Positions 7,716-15,285 of a stretch of 43,577 nucleotides of DNA are shown here, one piece after another. This DNA comes from a virus. The position numbers and the translations under genes are program-made. The notes under the pieces were generated by a model. It worked only from the letters and a program-made list of their open reading frames with translations, had not been told where the DNA came from and ran no database searches. The stretch spans positions 1 through 43,577 of IMG/VR virus record IMGVR_UViG_3300037502_003856; one strand, given 5' to 3'. Each line of letters begins with the position of its first letter. Position 1 is the stretch's first letter.

Positions 7716-8028
7716 TATCGCTGCTGACAAGATACGCAACCAAATACAACGCCGAGGCCAAGGTCTAGGCGTCAAAGTAGGTGTGCGTACCACAGGTTGT
7801 TCGGGTTTGGCCTACACCCTAGAATTCGTGGATCAAGAACAGGGCACCCAGCACTGCGTGGCACACTATGACAACAACGGTGTCCGGGTGTATGTGAATC
7901 CCGAGCACCTGGTGTATCTCCGTGGCATGACCTTGGATTATCAGCGACGGGGTCTCAACGAAGGATTCGAATTCATCAATCCCAATGAGTCGGATCGCTG
8001 CGGCTGCGGCGAGAGTTTTAGAGTTTGA
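7699..8028 (+). CDS. iscA: IscA/HesB-type Fe-S (A-type) carrier protein
   Basis: 109 residues. The conserved cysteines of A-type carriers are present: C34 in TTGCSGLAY and C101/C103 in the C-terminal CGCGESF motif. Family role: accepts or delivers Fe-S clusters, especially 4Fe-4S, downstream of IscU. The start ATG at 7699 overlaps the iscU end by 17 nt, so the scaffold and carrier are translationally coupled. Its stop overlaps the TTG start of the exonuclease gene. The pairing of IscU with IscA without IscS, HscA, HscB or Fdx implies it supplements host machinery. Confidence 0.93.
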   Translation: MISVTDIAADKIRNQIQRRGQGLGVKVGVRTTGCSGLAYTLEFVDQEQGTQHCVAHYDNNGVRVYVNPEHLVYLRGMTLDYQRRGLNEGFEFINPNESDRCGCGESFRV

Positions 8029-8738
8029 TAGTACAGCGTTATCAATATCCCACCCTGACCCGGGAAACCGTAGAGGGCCAGAGGCTCTATGCCACGCCCG
8101 ATGGTGCCAGACTTCCCAGTGTTACAACCATCCTGGATCGCACCAAGCCCCAAGAAAGCCGCATAGCGCTGGCCGAATGGCGCCGGAGGGTGGGTGCAGA
8201 ACGCGCCCAGCAGATCACCACCGAAGCTGCCAATCGTGGTACGCGCATGCACACATTCTTGGAGCATTATGTAAAAACTGGCGAGATGCGAGAACGTCCC
8301 GCCAATCCCTTTGCCTGGCCCAGTCATGCCATGGCCCAAGTGGTGATACGAGAGGGCTTACAGCATGTCAACGAGTTCTGGGGCGTAGAAATACCCCTGT
8401 ATTTTCCTGGGGTTTATGCAGGCACCACCGACGGTTGCGGCATACATCAGGGTGAACCCTCGATCCTGGACTACAAGCAGAGCAACAAACCTAAACGATC
8501 TGAATGGATCGAGGACTACCGGCTACAACTGGCAGCCTATGCCGAAGCACACAACGAAGTGCATGGCACCCGTATACGGCGGGGAGTGATCTTGATGTGC
8601 GTGCGACCCGAAGTGGATGATCAGGGCCACATCATCACAGAACCGCAGTATCAAGAGTTCATCGTGGAAGGTGCAGAGTTTGAGCGGGCGAGATCTGCCT
8701 GGTGGCACAGGGTTGAGCAGTATTATCTAAGCTGCTAA
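8025..8738 (+). CDS. PD-(D/E)XK-type exonuclease (RecB/Cas4-like nuclease fold)
   Basis: 237 residues from a TTG start that overlaps the iscA stop (TTGA). Key elements: LPSVTTILDRTKP near the N-terminus, RGTRMHTFLEHYV (His of RecB-type nucleases), GVYAGTTDGCGIH (acidic residue), ILDYKQSNKPK (D-x-K core, D...DYK) and QLAAYAEAHNE (Q-x-x-Y of the RecB family). These support a Mg-dependent exonuclease probably used in phage recombination or host DNA degradation. Three cysteines (TDGCG, LMCVR and the last residue) are present, but not in the classical Fe-S arrangement of Cas4. Co-transcription with iscU and iscA raises, but does not prove, the possibility that it is a Fe-S client. Its stop TAA is part of the next late-type box. 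Confidence 0.85.
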   Translation: MIVQRYQYPTLTRETVEGQRLYATPDGARLPSVTTILDRTKPQESRIALAEWRRRVGAERAQQITTEAANRGTRMHTFLEHYVKTGEMRERPANPFAWPSHAMAQVVIREGLQHVNEFWGVEIPLYFPGVYAGTTDGCGIHQGEPSILDYKQSNKPKRSEWIEDYRLQLAAYAEAHNEVHGTRIRRGVILMCVRPEVDDQGHIITEPQYQEFIVEGAEFERARSAWWHRVEQYYLSC

Positions 8739-8741
8739 ATA
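8735..8741 (+). promoter_or_regulatory. late-type promoter for the tail spike gene
   Basis: CTAAATA, in which TAA (8736-8738) is the stop codon of the exonuclease gene. AAGGA ribosome-binding site follows at 8753-8757 before GTG 8765. Confidence 0.6.
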
Positions 8742-8764
8742 CAGCATTACCCAAGGAATCAAAA

Positions 8765-10582
8765 GTGGCCATCGTACAGATTTCGCGCGTTACCCAGCGC
8801 AAAGGACTAGAAGAAGACCTACCGCAACCCCTGGCCGGCGCTGAGCTGGGCTGGGCCGTGGATCAGCGCAGACTGTTCATCGGCAACGGCACCTTGGCCG
8901 AAGGTGCGCCAGTGATCGGCAACACCGAAATACTCACAGAATTCTCTGATATCTTGGCCGTGGCCAGTTCCTATACCTATCAGGGCGCGGCCGCGGGCTA
9001 CACCGTGCAGACCGGAGCCACAGCGGGCGAGCCAGTGACGCAGAGCCTGCAGAGCTGGATGGACCAGTGGGCCTCGGTCAAGGATTTTGGTGCCACGGGC
9101 GATGGACTCACCGACGACACCGAAGCCATAAACCGTGCGCTGTATCAGCTGTACTGTGTGCAGACCAATCCACAGATACGTCGCAGTTTGTTTTTCCCTG
9201 CTGGCGTGTATCGGGTCAGCGACACCATATTGATACCACCCTACAGCAGGCTCTATGGTGAAGGAGCCAACAGCAGTATACTACAATTCGTGGCACAGCT
9301 CTGGTTTGCCAACACAGCATACCAAGCTGGTGTGTTGGTCAAATACGACAACGGTACCATATACAATCTATATCGCAGCAAAATTCCTGTGCCTGCCACG
9401 GGCATCGCTATCAGCAATACCACATATTGGGAAACCGTGGCGTCATTGCCGGCGTATGTGGCACAGACCGCAGACAGCCTGCAACAGACCGGCATCAACA
9501 TCGGGGTCAACAATGCCGTGCCTCCGCGCAATGTAGAGATACAGGATCTGTGTTTTGAAACACAAGAATTCGCCAACGACAGTAGCCTAGGCACCAGCCA
9601 CAGCGTATTCCTGATCGAGCAAGCATCACAGATCAGTATCACCAACACCAATTTCCTGGGCCCGCTCACTACCAATGAGCTGACCACAGCCACTGAAGAG
9701 ATGACCGGTGTGTCATTTTCTGGCACTGCAGCCCGCGTCTGCACCAATGTCACCATAGATCAGTGTCGTTTCTCTGGCATGAGTTATGGTGTGCGCACCA
9801 TTGATGCCACCAAGGGCATCACTGTGAGCAACAGCTGGTTTGATACCCTGTATCAGGGTGTGGTGCTGGGAGACAGTGCCCCGCTCAACGGTGGCCCCAC
9901 TGGCTTCCGCATCGCTCACAACATCTTTGACAACATCTACGCTCAAGGCGTAGTCATGGAACAGTGCAGTCTCAATGGCACCGCCTACAATGTGTTCTAT
10001 GATGTAGGCAACAGTTTCTTTGGTTACCCCGTGAGCTCGGGACTCAGCACGCCAGTGATCAGCATCGACGCGGCCAACAACGTCAGCGTGGGTGACATGT
10101 TTGAACGCACAGATCAGCAGGCGCAGACACAATCGCGCGTCAGCCTCTACAACAGCAGCACCGGCACAGTGGTGGCCAGTCTGGCCACTACCAACGCCGC
10201 ACAGTTCCAACTGGGCACATGGAGCCGCAATGCCGGTCAGCAGGCCGCGCTGAACAACAATGTCACTAACCAGGCGCTGTTTACTGTGGACACTGACATC
10301 ACCGTGGCCAATGGTGGCTTCCAGGCTTTCCGCATGGAATACACCATCTATCGACTCACCGCAGGTACCAAGGCCATACGCACTGGGATACTCACAGTGG
10401 TGGCTGGTGGTGATGACAGCGCAGCCGAGGGCTTGGTGTACAACGATGAGTACACTGAGAACGAAGGCACCGACATCACGCTGTTGGTGACCGAAAGCAG
10501 TGATGTCATCACAGTGAGTTACACTGCGGCCAACACCGGGTACAACGGTACCATCTACTACAGCCTCACACATCTGGCTTGA
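8765..10582 (+). CDS. tail spike / tail fibre with pectate-lyase-like beta-helix
   Basis: 605 residues from GTG 8765, supported by AAGGA 7 nt upstream. Residues 1-60 form an adapter with LFIGNGTLAEGAPVIGNTEI, as in fibre proteins of T4-like marine phages. At about 105-119 the sequence VKDFGATGDGLTDDT is the hallmark opening of pectate-lyase/GH28-type right-handed beta-helices. Repeated Asn-rich turns follow (for example ISITNTNFLG, VTIDQCRFSG, ITVSNSWFDT, FRIAHNIFDN), consistent with a long beta-helix, and the C-terminal 100 residues form a separate beta domain. Role: receptor binding and possibly depolymerisation of a surface polysaccharide. Catalytic residues cannot be fixed from sequence alone. 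Confidence 0.88.
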   Translation: MAIVQISRVTQRKGLEEDLPQPLAGAELGWAVDQRRLFIGNGTLAEGAPVIGNTEILTEFSDILAVASSYTYQGAAAGYTVQTGATAGEPVTQSLQSWMDQWASVKDFGATGDGLTDDTEAINRALYQLYCVQTNPQIRRSLFFPAGVYRVSDTILIPPYSRLYGEGANSSILQFVAQLWFANTAYQAGVLVKYDNGTIYNLYRSKIPVPATGIAISNTTYWETVASLPAYVAQTADSLQQTGINIGVNNAVPPRNVEIQDLCFETQEFANDSSLGTSHSVFLIEQASQISITNTNFLGPLTTNELTTATEEMTGVSFSGTAARVCTNVTIDQCRFSGMSYGVRTIDATKGITVSNSWFDTLYQGVVLGDSAPLNGGPTGFRIAHNIFDNIYAQGVVMEQCSLNGTAYNVFYDVGNSFFGYPVSSGLSTPVISIDAANNVSVGDMFERTDQQAQTQSRVSLYNSSTGTVVASLATTNAAQFQLGTWSRNAGQQAALNNNVTNQALFTVDTDITVANGGFQAFRMEYTIYRLTAGTKAIRTGILTVVAGGDDSAAEGLVYNDEYTENEGTDITLLVTESSDVITVSYTAANTGYNGTIYYSLTHLA

Positions 10583-11004
10583 TGTGGCCACGCGAGTTTA
10601 GCGGCCGTCTTTCGGCCTGGGGCTCTTTGAGGCAATCAGTGCAGCACTTGCCTGTGCCCCAGGCCCTGCACGAAATCAATGCATGGTGGTTCGGCGCACC
10701 CTGGAGCAGTTATTATCTGCATTGGGATGATGTTGCCACATGGCCAGATCCCTGGCAATTATTGAGCGACAATATCTTCTGCGAAGTCGCGCGCGGACTG
10801 GGCATCATGTATACTACAGCTTTGTTGGATCGCGACGATATCCGCGATCTAGAACTCATAGAAAGTCACGATGGGACCATTGTATGCGTGGAAAATGGAA
10901 AATACATATTGAATTGGCGGCCTGACACCATCGTAAATATCAGTCCAGAATCTGGTGCTACCCTACACAGGCTGCACCAAAAAATCCTAGAATCTAAACT
11001 ATAA
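10582..11004 (+). CDS. conserved T4-like phage protein of unknown function
   Basis: 140 residues from ATG 10582, which overlaps the tail spike stop (TGATG); an in-frame TTG one codon earlier is less likely. It contains AWWFGAPWSSYYLHWDD and TWPDPWQLLSDNIFCEVARG followed by a beta-strand-rich C-terminus (IVCVENGKYILNW), a pattern I recall as a conserved hypothetical in marine T4-like phages. Rich in Trp, soluble, no signal. It lies between the spike and nrdA. A TAAATA box at 10934-10939 within its coding sequence may help express nrdA. Confidence 0.7.
   Translation: MWPREFSGRLSAWGSLRQSVQHLPVPQALHEINAWWFGAPWSSYYLHWDDVATWPDPWQLLSDNIFCEVARGLGIMYTTALLDRDDIRDLELIESHDGTIVCVENGKYILNWRPDTIVNISPESGATLHRLHQKILESKL
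10934..10939 (+). promoter_or_regulatory. possible late-type box upstream of nrdA
   Basis: TAAATA (context CGTAAATATC) inside the 10582-11004 gene, 67 nt before the nrdA ATG. Weak evidence, because it is intragenic and nrdA would be expected to be expressed before late genes. Confidence 0.3.
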
Positions 11005-11006
11005 AC

Positions 11007-13328
11007 ATGCGCAACATAACCGTAGTCAAACGCGACGGCACCCGCGAGCCGTTGGCATTGGAAAAATGGCAGGCACAGATCGCCAAGGTCTGCCAGGGCA
11101 TAGCAGATGTCAGCCAGAGCATGATCGAGATCAAGGCACAGTTGCATTTCTATGATGGCATCACTACCCGCGAAGTAGACAGCATCACTCTGCGTGCCAT
11201 AGTGGATCTCATTGATGTAGAAAGCAATCCCGATGTGGGCCACATCAACTATCAATACGTAGCCGGCAAACAGCGTCTCAGCATGCTGAGGAAGGATGTG
11301 TATGGCAGCTACGAACCACCCCGACTCTATGACATCGTACAACGCAATGTCGCAGTGGGACTGTATACTCCAGAACTGCTAGAGTGGTACACCGAAGCAG
11401 ACTGGGATCGTATGCAAGAAATCATAGATCACAGCAAAGACGAACAGTATGGCTATGCAGCCATCGAACAGCTGATAGAAAAATATCTGGTGCGCAATCG
11501 TGCCACCAAAGAGATATACGAAACTCCCCAGGTCAGATACATGGTGGCCGCAGCCACGGTGTTCCATCGTGAGGAACCCAACACCGCGCGCATGCGCTAC
11601 ATCAAGGAATATTACAATGCTGCCAGCGACGGCTTGTTTACTCTGGCTACTCCTGTTCTGGCTGGGCTTGGTACTCCAACCAAGCAGTTCAGTAGTTGCG
11701 TTCTCATACGCAGTGATGATGATCTTGACAGTATATTTGCTAGTGGTGAAATGATGGCCAAGTATGCCAGCAAACGCGCTGGTATCGGTCTAGAAATAGG
11801 ACGTCTACGTCCCCTGGGATCGCCCATACGTGGCGGAGAGATCATGCACACAGGCATGATCCCGTTCTTGAAGAAATGGTTTGGTGATCTCCGCAGTTGT
11901 AGCCAGGGCGGCATACGCAATGCCAGCGCCACAGTGTTCTATCCCATATGGCATTATCAGTTTGATGATCTCATAGTGTTGAAAAACAATCAGGGCACCG
12001 AAGAGACACGGGTGCGCCACATGGACTACGGTGTGGTGTTATCAGCGTTTTTCTGGCGCAGATTCCGCAACCGAGAAAACATCACGTTCTTTGATCCCAA
12101 CGAAGTGCCGGATCTCTACGAAGCTTTCTATCAAGACACCGCAAAGTTTGAAGAGCTCTATGTGCGTTATGAAAAGCGCACAGACATACGCCGCAAGGTC
12201 ATGGCCGCGGAAGAAGTGTTCAAGTCGGGCATACTCAAAGAACGCACAGACACTGGCAGGATCTATCTGGTGTTCATTGACAACGTCATGAACCAAGGTC
12301 CGTTTGATCCCGAGTATCACACCATATATCAGAGTAACCTCTGCTGTGAGATTTTGTTGCCCACACGGCCCTTCCGCCGCCTGGACGATGATCAGGGTCG
12401 CATCGCGCTGTGTACCCTGGGCAGCATCAACTGGGGCGCGTTCCGCAACCCCGAAGACATGCGCCGCGCCTGCCGCATCCTGCAGCGTAGCCTCTGCAAC
12501 ATCCTGGACTATCAGGATTTCCTCAGCATACAAAGCCGCCTCAGCAACGACGAGATACAGCCCCTGGGCATCGGCGTCACCAATCTCGCCTACTGGCATG
12601 CCAAGCGCGGTCTTCGCTACGGCGAAACCGACAGCCTACAGGAGGTGAAGTCATGGATGGAACACCAGGCCTATTATCTCACCGAGGCCACTATCGAATT
12701 GGCACGCGAGCGAGGGCCGTGCCTAGACAGCGCCCGCACCTGGTATGGACGTGGTGTGTTTCCCTGGGAGCGCAGGGCCCAAGGCGTCGACGAACTGGCG
12801 GATTTCACACCCGAGCTGGATTGGGAAACTCTCAGGAAAGGTATGACGGAACATGGAGTACGAAACGCTACTCTTATGGCTATTGCTCCTGTTGAATCTA
12901 GCAGTGTTGTTATCAATAGCACTAACGGCATAGAGATGCCCATGAGCCTGATCTCTGTGAAAGAGAGCAAGGCCGGATCATTCACACAGGTAGTGCCAGA
13001 GTATCAACGCCTCAAAAACCGCTATGAACTGATGTGGAACCAAACCGATTGCGTGGGTTACATCAAGACCGCGGCCGTGATGGCGGCCTATGTGGATCAG
13101 AGCATCTCCACCAACACCTTCTACAATCCGGCGCATTTTCCGGATCGCAAGGTGCCCACTACATTGATCGCGCGCAACCTCATGCTGGCACATCACTGGG
13201 GTCTCAAGACTTTCTACTACAGCCTCATCAACAAGCAAGGTGCCAAGAGCCGCGCCGAAGATGAAACACCCGTGGCACAGGCAGAGCCCGAACTGCTGGA
13301 AGAGGATTGTGCTGCCTGCAAACTATAA
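11007..13328 (+). CDS. nrdA: class Ia ribonucleoside-diphosphate reductase, alpha subunit
   Basis: 773 residues, full length. N-terminal ATP-cone (VVKRDGTREPLALEKW). Catalytic residues by alignment to E. coli NrdA: C231 (FSSCVLI, equivalent to C225), N444/C446/E448 (SNLCCEI, equivalent to N437/C439/E441) and C469 (IALCTL, equivalent to C462). Further conserved: RVRHMDYG, and FYYS near the C-terminus for radical transfer. The C-terminal redox tail ends DCAACKL, with CxxC rather than the CxxxxC of E. coli. Reduces NDPs to dNDPs for phage DNA synthesis; operon with nrdB and a glutaredoxin that can re-reduce the tail. Two short T-ending-codon islands (about 11637-11750 and 12853-12933) coincide with hydrophobic +1 frames. 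Confidence 0.97.
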   Translation: MRNITVVKRDGTREPLALEKWQAQIAKVCQGIADVSQSMIEIKAQLHFYDGITTREVDSITLRAIVDLIDVESNPDVGHINYQYVAGKQRLSMLRKDVYGSYEPPRLYDIVQRNVAVGLYTPELLEWYTEADWDRMQEIIDHSKDEQYGYAAIEQLIEKYLVRNRATKEIYETPQVRYMVAAATVFHREEPNTARMRYIKEYYNAASDGLFTLATPVLAGLGTPTKQFSSCVLIRSDDDLDSIFASGEMMAKYASKRAGIGLEIGRLRPLGSPIRGGEIMHTGMIPFLKKWFGDLRSCSQGGIRNASATVFYPIWHYQFDDLIVLKNNQGTEETRVRHMDYGVVLSAFFWRRFRNRENITFFDPNEVPDLYEAFYQDTAKFEELYVRYEKRTDIRRKVMAAEEVFKSGILKERTDTGRIYLVFIDNVMNQGPFDPEYHTIYQSNLCCEILLPTRPFRRLDDDQGRIALCTLGSINWGAFRNPEDMRRACRILQRSLCNILDYQDFLSIQSRLSNDEIQPLGIGVTNLAYWHAKRGLRYGETDSLQEVKSWMEHQAYYLTEATIELARERGPCLDSARTWYGRGVFPWERRAQGVDELADFTPELDWETLRKGMTEHGVRNATLMAIAPVESSSVVINSTNGIEMPMSLISVKESKAGSFTQVVPEYQRLKNRYELMWNQTDCVGYIKTAAVMAAYVDQSISTNTFYNPAHFPDRKVPTTLIARNLMLAHHWGLKTFYYSLINKQGAKSRAEDETPVAQAEPELLEEDCAACKL
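11617..11754 (+). other. candidate overprinted hydrophobic ORF (45 residues) inside nrdA
   Basis: In the +1 frame of nrdA, an ATG preceded by AAGGAA with a 7-nt spacer opens a 45-residue frame with two hydrophobic stretches (CLLWLLLFWLGLVL and VVAFSYAVMMILTVYLLVV). It ends exactly where nrdA returns to its usual codon choice. nrdA uses T-ending wobble bases throughout this stretch (gct act cct gtt ... ctt ggt act), which places T at the second codon position of the overlapping frame and makes it hydrophobic. This could be a real membrane peptide or a by-product of an imported or recoded segment. Reported as a candidate only. Confidence 0.3.
12853..12933 (+). other. candidate overprinted 26-residue transmembrane peptide inside nrdA
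   Basis: In the +1 frame of nrdA, ATG 12853 to TAG 12931 encodes MEYETLLLWLLLLLNLAVLL followed by SIALTA: a charged N-terminus and one continuous hydrophobic helix. The frame coincides precisely with a local run of T-ending codons in nrdA, over the conserved NATLMAIAPVESSSVVINSTNG active-site-loop region, which is also a region where inteins are known to insert in other ribonucleotide reductases. The upstream ribosome-binding site is weak (GACGGA 3 nt upstream, AAGG further away). Either an overprinted micro-protein or a scar of gene conversion. Confidence 0.25.
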
Positions 13329-13340
13329 CAAGGAACCACT

Positions 13341-14453
13341 ATGAGCCAAGCACAGTATGATCTCGGTACACGAACCGATTATCTCTCCAGGACCATGTTC
13401 CTGGATCCCGCGGGACCAGTCACAATACAGAGATTTGAAGAGGTCAAATACAATCGCCTGCAGAAGTTTGAACAAGAAGCACGCGGCTTTTTCTGGGTGC
13501 CCGAAGAAGTGAACCTCACCAAAGATGCGCAGGATTTCAAAGAAGCATCAGACACTGTGCGGCACATATTCACCTCCAATCTCCTGCGCCAGACAGCCCT
13601 GGACAGCCTGCAGGGACGTGGTCCCAGCCAGATTTTTACTCCTGTGGTGAGCTTACCAGAACTAGAAGCCCTGGTGTACAACTGGACATTCTTTGAGACC
13701 AACATCCACAGCCGCAGCTATAGCCATATCATCCGCAACATCTACAACGTGCCCAAGGAGGTATTCAACACCATCCATGACACCCGGGAAATAGTTGACA
13801 TGGCTTCGAGTGTAGGCCGGTACTACGATGATCTACACAGGCTGAACTGCTTGAAAGAAATCGCAGACCCAACAAAAGAAACAGTTTTAGAGCCAGCGCA
13901 TATCCGAGCGATTTGGTTGGCACTCAATGCCAGTTATGCACTAGAAGCATTCCGCTTCATGGTATCGTTTGCCACCAGTCTGGCCATGGTAGAGAACAAG
14001 ATTTTCATAGGCAACGGCAACATCATCAGCCTCATACTGCAGGACGAGATCCTGCACCGTGACTGGACCGCATGGGTCATCAATCAGGTGGTGAAAGAAG
14101 ATCCGAGATTTGCCCAGGCCAAGATCCAGTGTGAAGCCGAAGTCTATGACATGTATCAAGACGTCATACGCGAAGAAAAGGCCTGGGCTGATTACTTGTT
14201 CCGCAAAGGACCAGTGATCGGACTCAACGCCAACATCCTGAGAGATTTCGTGGACTACACTGCCAGCCAGGCCCTGCGTGAGATCGGTATCAAGTACACT
14301 GAGCCAGCACCACGCAGCAATCCCATACCTTGGTTCAACAAGCATCTAGACACGCACAAAAAACAAACTGCCCTGCAGGAAAGCGAGAGCACCAACTATG
14401 TCATAGGCGTCATGAGCGATAGCCTTGACTATGAAGCACTGCCACAGATCTAG
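13341..14453 (+). CDS. nrdB: class Ia ribonucleoside-diphosphate reductase, beta subunit
   Basis: 370 residues; RBS AAGGA before ATG. Di-iron and radical residues by alignment to E. coli NrdB: D88 (LDSLQGR), E119, H123 and Y127 (FFETNIHSRSYSH), E202 (LEAFRF), E236 and H239 (DEILH). The radical Tyr127 is conserved. Oddity: the helix reads E-T-N-I-H instead of E-T-I-H, so E119 and H123 are separated by three residues where E. coli E115 and H118 are separated by two. The distances D-to-E (31) and H-to-Y (4) are unchanged, so this is a one-residue insertion within the metal-binding helix. Operon: 12 nt after nrdA, followed by glutaredoxin. Confidence 0.96.
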   Translation: MSQAQYDLGTRTDYLSRTMFLDPAGPVTIQRFEEVKYNRLQKFEQEARGFFWVPEEVNLTKDAQDFKEASDTVRHIFTSNLLRQTALDSLQGRGPSQIFTPVVSLPELEALVYNWTFFETNIHSRSYSHIIRNIYNVPKEVFNTIHDTREIVDMASSVGRYYDDLHRLNCLKEIADPTKETVLEPAHIRAIWLALNASYALEAFRFMVSFATSLAMVENKIFIGNGNIISLILQDEILHRDWTAWVINQVVKEDPRFAQAKIQCEAEVYDMYQDVIREEKAWADYLFRKGPVIGLNANILRDFVDYTASQALREIGIKYTEPAPRSNPIPWFNKHLDTHKKQTALQESESTNYVIGVMSDSLDYEALPQI

Positions 14454-14462
14454 GAGACATCA

Positions 14463-14702
14463 ATGAAAGCCACTATATGGAGCAAATACAACTGCCCTTA
14501 CTGCGACCAAGCGCGTAATCTCTTGGAACAGCGCGGCATCGCCTATGAAGAACGCAAGATCGGCGATGGCTGGACGCGGGAAGATTTGCTGGAAGCTGTG
14601 CCCACGGCACGCACAGTGCCACAGATTTTCCTCGAAGGCAAACTCATAGGCGGGTTCACAGAACTCCGCCAATATCTAAACCAACCCCAGGAGATTGCAT
14701 GA
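14463..14702 (+). CDS. grx: glutaredoxin (dithiol)
   Basis: 79 residues with the dithiol active site C11-P-Y-C14, the cis-Pro motif TVPQIF and the GG-FTEL C-terminal glutathione-binding motif. Thioredoxin fold, family length typical of phage glutaredoxins (T4 NrdC-like). Probably donates electrons to the C-terminal CxxC tail of NrdA, in whose operon it lies (9 nt after nrdB, RBS AGGAG). Its stop overlaps the next ATG (ATGA). Confidence 0.93.
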   Translation: MKATIWSKYNCPYCDQARNLLEQRGIAYEERKIGDGWTREDLLEAVPTARTVPQIFLEGKLIGGFTELRQYLNQPQEIA

Positions 14703-14998
14703 AGTTGACCCAAGATGAGATCTATAGTTTGAAACTCAACAGCGGCGAAGAAATCGTGGCCAGAGTCACCAATATTTCAGAACACAGTTTCACAGTGACT
14801 GAACCTGTGGCTGTGGCACCCAGCGCACAAGGCATGGGGTTGATACCTGCGATGTTCACTGCCACACCCGGCACTGAAATCACGGTAAATAAAGGCAGTG
14901 TGGCCTATTTTGGACTCACTGACAGCACTGTGAAAAACAAATACATCGAAGCCACCACTGGACTGAAAATACCAGAAAAGAGATTGGTACTGGGCTGA
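14699..14998 (+). CDS. conserved small beta-barrel (Sm-like) phage protein
   Basis: 99 residues, start ATG overlapping the glutaredoxin stop (ATGA), RBS CAGGAG. The N-terminal part YSLKLNSGEEIVARVTNISE followed by SFTVTEPVAV has the strand pattern of an Sm/LSm-like barrel, and proteins of this type with LNSGEEIVA occur in many T4-like marine phages. Function unknown; possibly RNA-binding or a virion accessory, both inferences. Its stop overlaps the PAAR gene start (TGATG). Confidence 0.65.
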   Translation: MKLTQDEIYSLKLNSGEEIVARVTNISEHSFTVTEPVAVAPSAQGMGLIPAMFTATPGTEITVNKGSVAYFGLTDSTVKNKYIEATTGLKIPEKRLVLG

Positions 14999-15285
14999 TG
15001 CCAGCATGCCAGCGCAAGGGTGATCCCAACACCGCAGGCGGCACTGCCACTTCAGGCACGCCCACGGTGCGTGTAAACAATCGTCCTGTGGTGGTGCCGG
15101 GCATCAGCGTGACTCCGCACCCTTGTTGTGGGCGCCCGGGATGTAGTCCCCACTGCAATGCCCGCACCTCTGGCGGCAGTCCCAACGTGAGATCTGAGAA
15201 CAAACCTGTGATCCGAACTTCGGTGGATCGTGATACCTGCGGACATCCGAGATCACAAGGTAGTCCCAACGTGAGGGTCAACTGA
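14998..15285 (+). CDS. PAAR-repeat tail-spike tip protein
   Basis: 95 residues. The sequence MPACQRKGDPNTAGGTATSG followed by VRVNNRPVVVPG and later HPCCGRPGCSPHC, GGSPNVRSENKPV and DTCGH fits the PAAR/gp5.4 family: repeats of short beta strands making a small metal-binding cone that caps the gp5-type central spike. Nine cysteines and several His residues are plausible ligands for metal at the tip. It is coupled by one-base stop-start overlaps to genes on both sides, including the 666-residue structural protein, which therefore may be a tail or baseplate component. Confidence 0.85.
   Translation: MPACQRKGDPNTAGGTATSGTPTVRVNNRPVVVPGISVTPHPCCGRPGCSPHCNARTSGGSPNVRSENKPVIRTSVDRDTCGHPRSQGSPNVRVN

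Noticed and set aside
8025-8738. Calling the exonuclease a Cas4 protein linked to CRISPR
   Set aside because: The four-cysteine cluster pattern of Cas4 is absent and there is no CRISPR array or cas gene nearby.
9713-10591. Long minus-strand open frame (292 codons) opposite the tail spike
   Set aside because: It is a mirror of the codon bias of the sense gene, lacks a ribosome-binding site and recognisable motifs, and the sense strand encodes a clear beta-helix spike.
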